Shown piece by piece: positions 23,701-35,700 of a stretch of 64,000 nucleotides of DNA. This DNA comes from Phoronis australis (taxonomy: Eukaryota > Phoronida > Phoronidae). The stretch's first letter is position 1. Each line of letters begins with the position of its first letter. A program made the translations under genes and the position numbers. The notes under the pieces were generated by a model. That model had not been told where the DNA came from. It was given only the letters and a program-made list of their open reading frames with translations, and did no database searches. The stretch is from positions 225,568 to 289,567 of the forward strand of contig NMRA01000477.1 in NCBI GenBank assembly GCA_002633005.1. The letters run 5' to 3'.

Positions 23701-26700
23701 AGTCTCAGACGTCACTAACACCAAGACATCAATGGGACTGATAAGGTTAAGAGTTTATCCTCAAGGTCACTTACTAATTAAAATAAGATTCAATTTAAGT
23801 GGGTAATTACTTACTGGTCCAGCCGGCGTTGTCAAACCACCAGAGGAGACCCCTGTGAGTCCAGAATGGAAACTTCCATTGACCTTCAAGTATGGTTGGG
23901 CGTCAAGGGTCAAGGAGCCATAGCTGAGCTTCAGTCCTGCCTTGATGTCATTAGCCAGGTTTGTGATGGCAGAGTTCACTGAGACGGTGCTGCCGGACAT
24001 TGAAAATGTGACGACAACACTTCCTGTAGGAATGAGATAAGACAGGTGCACCAAACAAGATACAGCTTCCCGTCAGTTCTGTTTGGACCACTTTCCGCTA
24101 TACAACTGGTGTAACTTTATTTTTTAATACAATGCTTTACCTAATTATGGTAAACTCTTTAGCAGCATGACCTGTACTCTACTGTTATACAACACCATCT
24201 GGTTCAAGCTTAAATATTTTCAGCAAGGTAATCAGCATTGCAAAACTAGGTAAATGACAATTTTGACAATCTATCACGTTTGTGCAAAACAATAGCCTGA
24301 AGAATGACAGTGCTCAGATGAAATGCAACTTCCTGGCTTGGGAACAAGCGACAGTGTGTTTAGTACTTTGGCATAACCTTGCTAAGTTTGCTGCACTCTG
24401 TGAGTTATTCTCTGCACTAAAGGCACCAGGAAAAAACAAACTGGGAAGACTTACTGCAAAAGTATTACTTCATCATTTGCATAATGGAGTGAGACTCTTT
24501 CAAAAGAAAAATGGATACCCACTAATGCAGCCATAATTATAGTAAGCACTCACCTTCTGTGACCACAGAGTTTGAGATAACCACATCGCAATTCTTCTTC
24601 TTGATACGGTTCATCACCATTGCCGTCACATACTTTTCAGTCACTTTGCTGAAATCAGCATCAAACCTCATGGTGACGGTTTGCGTGACCTCAGCAACAA
24701 TGGCGGCACACTGAGTTGGACTGACATCAACAGCAGCTAGAAGAATGGCAATCAAGACCAACAATAAGATAAAACAACTGATCCACTTAATGTGTCACAT
24801 TATGTTTAACTTAGATTTAGTTACGAGTCATATTTATCAGGCTGAAACAATGCAGGCGAATAAAAATCACTTCTAAAGGTCAAATTTGATCCAACAAAAT
24901 CATGCGTTCAAGGTTGCCAAAGACTGTAAAATGTGTAACCTTCAGAAGAAAAAACAGAAATAAATGATTTCAAATATGAGTGTTCATGTCTCATATGTTC
25001 AAATGGCATAACCAAGGACAACAGTTCTTTTTCTAGCTATTAACAGGAGGGCTTTTGGAAGACAGCTTCATTGCCCACAAAGAGTTGTATGTTTAACTTA
25101 AAGTTTGCGCCCATCATTATAAGAATTATGCCACTGGCACAAGAATGCACTTAAATTTTGACACTGCCTTAAGTCCAATAAGAAAGGCAAAGAAATAAAA
25201 TTTGAGTGGCATTTGGAGCAGAAAATGACATAAATACATTTTCAGTGAGATCTATCGCAGACATAAAATGTGTTTTTAGTTGTTTTGGGAGGGTAATGTC
25301 GCCATCCAAAAGTATTGCAGGACAGCGGGAATCTTGGAAGTTAATAATTCGTATAATAATTTAAAAGTAATTACCATAACTTGCTTTTTTCGTGTAGTAG
25401 AAATGTCAGACATTCAAGCCAGAAGAATACCTTAAATGCCCACCACTAGATATTTTAATTGAAAAAAATAGACATTTACCAGATTCTCCTGTGAGTGAAT
25501 ACTTCGCAGGTGTTGACTGAACAGAGAAGGTCACATAATATCTGGCAGCAGCAGTGAATGTGATGTCAGAGAAGACCGCTTGGCTTGTAGATGGATTCAC
25601 AGTGACCGTAGTGGTGCCGGTGATAGCGCCACCATTGTACACATCAGGAGATGAGAGTGAGGCTGTAGCCTTCCATGTGTGACCCTATAATTAATGAAAG
25701 AGTATTATAGATGGAGCTCCACCTAGTGGTGCTGGTGATAGCACCACCATAGTACACATCAGGAGATGAGAGAGAGGCTATGGCCATCCACGTTTGACCC
25801 TATAATTAATAAATGAGTATTATAGATGGAGCTCCACCTAGTGGTGCTGGTGATAGCACCACCATTGTACACATCAGGAGATGAGAGAGAGGCTGTGGCC
25901 TTCCACGTTTGACTCTTTAAACAATGAATCAGTATTACATATGGAGCTCCACCCAGTGATGTCAGTGATGGTATCACCATGTGTATGTCAGGGGAAAAAG
26001 GGCAGTCATTGCCTTCCATTTTTGACCCTACAGCATAGATGTCTAATGAGTATGGAAGTGAAAGTGACACCTAACCATGCCAGTTATGGTGGCCTTGAAA
26101 ACAGCAAAAACAGCTGACGACTTTGTGCCCATCTCCATTAAAAATATCTCCCGTTTTAATTTCAATTGCCGATGGAAAGCACTCTTCAAATGCAGATATC
26201 TGTTCTCCCAGCAGTCTCTTGTCCAGCATCTACACATCGAACAACATGCTAGCCAGCTATGTAAAATGCTTCAAAGGGTTTTTAATTAAGTCAATAGTGA
26301 TTTGACGCTCCGCTTCACATAAATTAGATCAGCATTCATAATAATGCCATGAATTGGCACAGGCAGTTCTTGTACATATCTATTGACACAGTCCAAGATG
26401 CCATGGAATGAGCCGTGTTCCTAATGCATGCGACCTTACAACAGACGAATGGTGAGTTTAGAGCTTGGAAGTGAGACCAATTGATGGATGTCATGCACAC
26501 ACAAATACTGGTTAATCCTAGAATTCGGGTACAACAACAAACAAATGAATTTTACTCTGTTCGTGTAAAGCACTATCGACACACTCTGGTGTTACATATA
26601 TCATATCATATGGGACTGTTGTACATAACTAATTCTAGCGTGCACATGACAATCAGAGACAGCGTGAATAGAAGAGTGCAAAAATTGTAAAGAGAGGTGT

Positions 26701-29700
26701 GTAGACAAACCTCATGATCCACTAAATGAAGATCATGTGATTATCACGAATGATGTGATTGCCAAAACAGCTGGCCTGCCAAAACAATTACCTTTCATCT
26801 TACTACGGGACTACAGTTTTTAATTACCAAGAAGAAGTGATAGCCGAGTGGTGGGTATTAAGTGTAAGGCATAGTGTGATAATTTGAAACAGGTGAAGTT
26901 TGCACAATAGACATATCACCTTCCAAGCAATGTCGTGGTGTTTGCTTCCAGAGAGCAAGTCTTGGATCTCCACGGTGATTGTTGTTGGGCTGTTGACAGT
27001 GATGTTGTTCTCCACTGGCAGTACGCCAACCTTCAGTTGTTGCTCGGCAACAGAGACTGTCACAGAGTTGGCTGAGAACTTTCCAGCAGCCTCGGCTGGA
27101 CTACTGATGGTGAAGTCAATGATGTAACCAGAACCACTGTGCGAGATGAGCAGATCAGTAAAGTTGAACCAACCATTCTTGTACGGTATGGTCGTAGTAC
27201 CTAGGAGCTTGGCACGGTTGTCGCTTCCAGAGTTGGCTCTCAGCTCAGCGGTCAGTGTCCATGGAGAAATGTTGGAGCCAAGAACTTTGACCACAGTGCC
27301 CTATAAAACAAAAAACACAAAATAGCTTTTTTATAATGAAATATACAGCAGCAGTTAATGATTTGTAATTAATTTCTTTCCATCTCCACTTGCAAGTTAT
27401 ATAAACATATTGCTTCTAATCCTTTGTTTAGCATAAAACTGCTGACCACATAGAAATATCAACACAGGCAGTACTCATAGAGCAAAAACCAAATGAACTA
27501 AAGAGCACACACTCTCACTGGATGGGAAGGGACCTACCTGACTGTCGTACACTTGAAGGCTTGGTTGAACAGACAGTGGAGACCCCTCTTGGACACCCAC
27601 GGGTTGAACCACCAGCTGCATGGAGGACGGAATCTGAACAGCAATTTGGAGGTTCCCATTGTCATTCTTCACCAGCTCATTCCACAAGGGGTCACTAGGT
27701 TTTGGCAGTGGTTCAACCACACTGACACTCAATACAGTTGTATTCAGGGCTTCACCAATCTTGCCAAGCTGCACAGCATTGATGAGGGCTGCGGAGGCAT
27801 TGACAAGACTTTCGTAACTCATGGCATCTGATGCAGTCTCATTGTACCCCACCTTATCTGAGGGCGCATCTCCAATCTCAATCTGTACAGCTGTGGATCC
27901 AGTGCTGCGCTTGCGCCGTCCATTCTCTCTCACCACGTTGACAATGCGAATCTTATTGGCTGGCACACCGAGGAACGTGGCCAAATTGTTGACGAGATTT
28001 GCACCGAAGAATTCGTCTATGGTCATCGGAGGAAGGTCAACAGACAGAGTGACCACCTCTTTAGCTTTGATATTGACAGGATCTTTGCCCCCTGATAGGA
28101 GAAACAGAATTACCAATTACCCTCGAAAAACAAATATCAACTACTGATAGTACAAAATTAACATTATTTTAGAAAACCAGAGATGATAATCATACCAAAG
28201 TATGCTAATCCGCTTCACACAACACACCATCATGACATGGGTGTCCCTCATGTGTCCACAGGTATGGACTTGGTTATGCTTTAGTCTGAAACACAGCACT
28301 TCTAAGGTGCAGGAACATGACTATGGACAGGTACCAACAAGTTACTCTCATTCACACATTACAATTACATTTTTTTGAAAAAGTCAATAAACACACACCA
28401 TATTGTCAAATAGGCCACGAATGTTTAGATTTGCCCTACTTGCTAGTTCTGCAATACCAAATTCAACATTTCCATTGACAGTGAAAAATTTCACAAGTAT
28501 GGTCCACACGACACCAGTGTTTGAAGATATAGCACCAAAAATGGTGTACTGAATTATTTCTTCGCTTCACAACCAATCAAAAATTCCTCACCTCTGACCA
28601 GGATGTGCAGAAGGTTGGTAGCACGGTCAAACCAGTTAGAACCGGACGGCATGTCAAACTTGGGTACATATTGGCCATCGTAAGTAGGGCTCTCCAAAGC
28701 ACCCTTGCCGTCGGCATTGGTTGGGTAGATGTACACGTCACCATTATACACATCCAATCGTAGTGGAGTGGAGAAATAAACCTTGATGAGAACAGCGTCT
28801 GTACTGGCAGCATTCAACAGTGAATAACGCAACTTCTGAGGGCTGACTCCAGTAAAGTACATGTCATAGGTTCGATCTGAAACATGAGAAGTGCTACTGA
28901 TGAAAAGCATTACGGCGCTGATTCAAAATTAAATGAAATATAAATAATACAATGTAATGAGAACATTAATTACAAATGACGGCTCCGGTATTGGTAAGCC
29001 AAAGCCGAGTTAAACGCGCATATTGAAGAGGAAATTCCAACTAACCTATACAATATTATAGAACTCCACCTGATGTTGTGGAGCTAATTAAGAAAGGGTC
29101 ACAAAACTCTCCAGGTCATGATCCTTATACTACGAAAATACGCAGCTTAAAATGATTTCTAAAACCTTGTTGACCAAAGAAATTCAAAGATCTAAGACAT
29201 TTTTGCAAGCAGTACTGGCAACTGACAGGAGAGCAGTTTGACACAATTAGTTCTTGTTAACTAAATGGCAGCTATTGTGTTCACATAAGGAATCTTCTAC
29301 CTTCATTTGATGATCAAACGATTGTAGATTTTCACCTGGCTTAGATATGCCACGTGAAAAAGTCAAGTTCCATTATTTAAGACCAACTTTGAAGAGAAGC
29401 TTTAAGTCATCGATCACTGTCTAGTGACATGTAAGAAATCGTGATAGGCATAAGTATCTAACCACCGTATTTTTATGCATATTTTAACTATCAATTCCAA
29501 CTTACTGGGTTAAGTCTGTAACAACTTACTACAATTGTTACTTCTTACCAAGCTCAGAATTATCCAGCAATTTCTAGAAAGACAATCGTTGTTTTTAAGG
29601 ACATGAAAATTTGACAAGGGCGAGCAAAAAGGAAGCAAAACTTACTCATTGCCATCAATGCGTGGAATGTCGAAATTCTCTTGAGGCATGTGTACCCTGT

Positions 29701-32700
29701 ACACACAGACTGGTCCTGACCACTGTTTAACAAGTCAATATAGCCACCGGTTGCTATGGCAACTGGCGAAATACGTCGTATCTCCGTGTCCTCATCCATA
29801 CTCTCGATGATGGCGATTTTATAGTTAATACCCACACACTTATAGGCGTTCCAGGACGTCTTGAACGTACACTCGCCGTTGTTACCTCGGTAATGACCTG
29901 GATAAAATTTTGTAATCATAGCACTTAGACTTTAGCAAAGGTACCCCAAGATAAAACCATAAGGTTCTCTCAGTGTCCTAATGGAGGAGACCTCCTCTGC
30001 ACTTTCAGTTAAGACAAGAGCTGAAAAGACAAAATCTTGATTTTCATTCCGCCAATTTTAGACATTGTATGAAGCTGTACACGAAGGGTATCAAAAAACT
30101 GACAGTCATTCCATCTTGTAACAACATTAAATAACTGGCTAATTTAATGCACTTCATGAATCACCATTTATTTAGTATTTATTGAGGGTAAACCCGATCA
30201 GTTTTCACTGCTTTCCACGAGGGTCCTCAAAGCATGACTGTCTAGATGGAGCATGCAGAAAACTGAATGTTTCAAACAGATTATTTTAAGCAGTTACGAT
30301 ACCTTTGTTTGGGAACAGGTCCTTAACTTCCAGTTTAGCACCAGTCTTTGCATCAGTTAACATGGCCTTGGGAATGCGATAGTCACCCAAGCCCCAGCTT
30401 GGATTACCATCCCACTCATCCTCAGACTTAGATATGACAGCGACAGGACCCTGAGGTGCTGGGCTGCTAGTGCCGCAGGTGTAGAACGTTCCATCCTGGT
30501 CGTTGATGAACAGCTGTTTCATACCGTCACAGATCATGTCCACACAGTCCCACAGCTGGACCAGGCTGGAAAAACAATTTGTTAAAGTTGCATTAACGCC
30601 TTTCCACACACTGCAGTCTAAATAAGAAAACTATCAAATCATTAATCCAAATCACTTTCAGTAAGCCACAGAAATGAACCAAAAGGGTCCGGTTTTGGAA
30701 TGCCTGGACAGCCCTTCAAAAGTATGGATTTCAACAGATGGCGCTCTACTTGGCTTTTAAGTAACACTTGCCACCAGTCATTAGCACTCCTTGACACCAT
30801 TTTTTTGAAGTTCCTGCCCTGCAACTTTTAATGGCCTGTTTGAGCAAAAATTATACAATGACCAACAATGATTTATCATAGTTGATAGTATATAGTAGTG
30901 AGAATTATGGGACAAGGGACCTTTTCCACACCATTGTCATTACAAACCTACTAATAAAATGCATCACAAAACACCTGTCAAAATATCACCCTTCTAACAA
31001 TTTGAAGCCAAATTTTTTTCAAAAGAAACAATGAAAGACGATGACAAGAAATTCATTGACATGCTAATTATTTTGCAATCGAGTGTAATTTTAAGTAATA
31101 AAAAAATTCATTAATAATATTTAAAAGATTTAAAAATATGGACAATTTTTTGAGACCTCTGTGCCATATGACATGAAACAGTCCCAAAAAGGAGTCGACT
31201 ATGGTCCCTGAGTGATTGAACAGCCACGCCAGAATGTTGAATTATGGGTACGAGTCTGGCATGTAACTACCCTTGTATTAAACTGTAACACGACAGATGA
31301 CTTCGGTGGAGTTGCAGCATAACATAATTCCACAAAACTCCAACTCACCTGACATCTGATGTGTCATACTTGACCTTTGCCTTTTCGCTGACCTTTTCAC
31401 AAGTGATCTTACTGGTCTTGACTGGGAACTGGAAGTCATCGTTCTTTGGGTTAGATACAACCATAGCATCCTTCTTGTCAACACAAACGTTATCCAAGAA
31501 GTTCTTGAATGTGACATCTGCAAAGGCATGCGATTCAGTACATCTGTACTCATAAATTTTTTTCAACTAACTGTGCTTAAATTAGCAACTGTGTACTAAA
31601 TGTTTAAATTCCCCCCTGAAGAACCATTTAACTCTCGCTGCTAGTTTTTAGAACAAATATTTGAAGAGCCAATTAAATTTTCAGGAAACTTTGACGGCGT
31701 TTTGAATTAGTCATTTATGAAGAATAAATCTACACCAAAGAGAAAGTAACTTGCTTTTCTCATATTTAGAACCTTACTCACCAACATATTATCAACAGTT
31801 GCTAAGAATGTATGACTTCTTATCAACACATCAATTACTGCTAGCAATGCATATAACATCTCATCAACACCAAATCTCCAACTCCGGCAAAAATTATGAA
31901 TTCTCAACAACACGTTATCAACAGCTGCTATCTATACACGAGTTTTTATCAACACATTACCAATAGTTGCTAACGATGCATTATCAACAGTTGTTAACAA
32001 CGTTTGACTTCTCACCAAAGTATCATCCACATATCATCAGGAGCTGCTAACAGTGAGGCCTTTTCATCATATTGCAAACAATATACAACTTAATGTAAAC
32101 ATCACCTACTAACAATACAAGTTCTCAACAACGGATCACCCACAACTGAAACAATTAACAGCTTCTCACCAGCAACAATTTCATATCAACATGTCACCAA
32201 CAGCAGCTTTCATCACTGTTAATCTCTCAACATTACATCACCAATAATTGCTTACATTTAACAACACCAAAACCATACCTGTCACCTGCATACCACCACA
32301 CAACGTTGGATAGGACTTAATCTTCGTCCAAGGTTTAAACGGCATGCCATTTTCCTTTGCCAGGAATGTAGGGAACATTATACCTGGATACAAGAACCAT
32401 GAATAGATTTTAGCTTCTAACTTCATGTTCTTACACTCAATCAACAATTCTTATCTCATTTCACAGAACCACTTAGTCGCATAACAAAACATTCATTTGA
32501 AACTACCGTCGGTATTTTTATGATGATCAGCTCATGGTAATGAAAGTGGGCAGCTCCAAAAAATGGAGCTTATATCAGTCATTCGCTTAGAAGCCAATGG
32601 TCTTGTACAAGACATTCGTGTACAAGCCTTCTAAAACATTTGTGGATACAATTTACCTAGTGACAGGGTGCAAGTGATGAAAGAAATTGATTTAACATGG

Positions 32701-35700
32701 GAGGAGAGACAAAAGAGGGATGGCTTAATTCACTTGAGCAGGTGACTACGTTAATACACATGAAAATGTAGGGATGGGCTCATATCCACGTGAGTTAAAC
32801 ACAAGAGCAACCCAAAAGCGGTGGTGAGCTTAGGCCCGAATGGAAACGGTAAGACCTTTAAGTTGTGTAATATTACTATGTTTCTTGCCAAGTGCTGTTG
32901 CATGAGAGAAAAAATATCTAAAAGTTAGAACACAATCCATTTCTCGAATTCCCTTTTTCCATTTTCCAAGAAGCTTAGTCAAATCATACTTCAGTAAACA
33001 TGGTGAAAAGATATTGCAAGTTTGCTTCTAGTGTATTAAACTAATTCAGATAAGATATCGGATTGAAGAAAATTATTTCCAGTTCTTTGAAGCAGAGCCA
33101 CAATTGCACTAGATCGAGCTGTACGGCTTGTGACATGATCAGAATCGGATTCCATCAAAATTCACTCATCAAATCGTTTCATTTCAACTGACAAGTTATT
33201 TCATTCAGGTGCAATTCCACAAAAAATAATGATGACTGAATGCCATTGAATCTTACCCGCAGCAGCTAATCCGGTTTTGTAATAGCCTGGAGCACGAGCT
33301 TGCATTGAATTTCGCATAGTCTTAATAGTGAGGTCCGGCTTATCAGTCTTGCAGTCGTATGAACTGGTCGTACCATACAGTGTTGACTTGGACACGTTTA
33401 CAAACTTATTCACGCACTCATTGGTCAAGGGGTCAGGAGAGTAAATCATAGTTGCTAGACCAGCTCCATTTTCTGCCAGAACCAAATCTCGTACGACCAG
33501 TGACGAGTCCGTCTAAAATTTAAAAGATTGACAATGTTATTATGACTTTAAGTCAAAGATTTTATATTTTGAACACTGGAATCTTGAATGACAAATGAAT
33601 AAAAATCTTATTTCAGGAATTTAATAAGACCATGGACACTTCCTACAATCATTTTGATGTAGTCCATGGTCATCAAAATTGAGTATCCCATTATTACAAA
33701 GAAGAACAGGGAATTCCCCTTCGGTACCTATGCACAGTATTACCACATGTTCAGTCCATTTCAGAAAAATTCTATCTCATTCTGCGAAGTGCCAGTGTCG
33801 GGCTGGTTGCAATGATTCATTGCATTTTGGACCATATTACATAATATCCAATCTATTAGACTTATCAGTTTTCACAAATTTATGTGTTGGTTTGACCATA
33901 TTTTGACTTAATTCTATAATTAAACCTCACGCAAGAATATGATGAACATGTTGGTGTTTCAAGCAAAATGTCACTTCTTAATTTGCAAACCAAGAAAAAT
34001 GAGAAATAGTTTGCACTTAGACAGTACGTTTGCAGCGGAGGCAAAAAGCACACAAAATGTGGGTAAAATGCCAAATGTGATTTTTACCTGAAAGTAGACA
34101 CCATAGTCAAATGCTCTGTACACAAAAAAATTTGAAAGCCTGCAGCAAGTTTCCTGCACATTACTGTGCGGGAACACGGCGACGCCTGTCATCAGAGAAT
34201 GTGCCACATTGCCCTCGAAGTTAGCGGTCTCGTCACACTTCTCAGGGTGTACGTGGTATCCGACACGTTCCGCTCCAGCGACCACATTATGTCTCAGCCT
34301 AAGATTTTTAGTGGGTACGGCCTCAACAGCAGCATCAAACTGAAGGCTGGATGCCTCATAACGACCGTTCCAACCTCCCTGCCACATATCACCCATCATC
34401 AAGTTGTTGCTGATGGTAATGTTTTCTCCTTCCACGCGGATTGCTGCAACAGACAAACATGCAAAATTATGAACAAAGGATTAAGTGCTATTCCTGCAGG
34501 AAACACGGGATAAATAAGGACAAGGGGAGCATTTGGACCTTGAAGTTTCCAACCAAACTAACACCATCCAAAGTGAAACTCTGCCAAATCTACGAACACT
34601 ATGTCAAACAAAACGCATATGTAGCACCTAAAAAGTGAAAAAGATATGTGTTATGCTAAAGCTATATAACTAATGTGTGAAATAATTAGTAGTTTTAAGT
34701 GTTTGCAAAGAGTAAATCTGAGTTACGATTTAAAAATCGTAACTCAGATTTACTCTTTGCAAACACTCACAGCACCTTTCCTCACAACAGTGTGAACAAA
34801 ATGATTTTATACAAGTTCACTCGCAATGACTTGATAACCAAGGATGATTGAAAGAGATGAGCAAACTGAATTTGTACTGGACTGCCACACAAAATGTAGC
34901 TTTCAATCGCGACTTGAAAATGATTTGATCCTCAGGGAAAAACAAGAGAGCGCCACAACTTGACCCCCGCTTAAAGTAACTCAAAAAACAGACCTCCTCC
35001 CACAGTCCCCATGATGGTACTGCCGTGAATCTTGAGATTGTCAGCCCCGAAGGCACCAATGCATGGTGAGTACGTGTCAACGCACGAGGCACCCGTGATG
35101 TACGATGGTCGGATACCATCCACTTTGGCGGGGTTCACATATGCGACGGTGAAACGAGGGTCAGTGCTCTCTGTGAATCCTTCCTGACCTGTCTGGTAGA
35201 AGGCTACATCTTTGATGCGAGCGAATCCTGAAAAATACCAAAAAATAGCACATACATGTACAAAGTACTTGAAATCAAAACTAAGTATATCAAGTAAACC
35301 AGAGGAATTGACAATCACGACAAGGACATCTAACGTACAGTCGTGGTATTCTTGGCAGGTGCTCTGTGGACCAATCCACTCAGACACATTGTCAGACACA
35401 GTGAATTATATAAACTAAAACAGGCTCTGATAGGAATTTTGCAAGAAAATATCTGCATCCAGAGGCGGATTTAGGGGGCGGCCAAGGGGGCCATGGCACC
35501 CCCCCTAAAATTCTCCCAGATACTATTAGGCAGTTCAGGGTGCGAATTGCTGAGTAGCATGTGTGCACACCAAGGGGGGCTCGGGGGGGCGAATGAACAA
35601 TGCATAGGCCTTGAACAAACCCCGTTTACTGTAATTTTTTTTTAGTAATGAGGTCTACAAACCCAAAAATTCGAGACCCCTGCATCCCTACATTTTAGGC

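Larger units (their letters stand above)
23634..25516. repeat. 1.9-kb tandem duplication, copy 2
   Basis: Near-identical to 21,731-23,632, with scattered substitutions and small indels. The offset drifts between 1,878 and 1,909. It contains exons 39 and 40 and the intact continuation into exon 38. Confidence 0.95.
25685..33256. other. Plain introns in the 3' half of the gene
   Basis: Introns 26,031-26,919, 27,301-27,537, 28,092-28,591, 28,877-29,645, 29,898-30,302, 30,566-31,348 and 32,384-33,256 hold AT-rich sequence. I see no gene or structured repeat in them beyond those listed. Confidence 0.6.
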
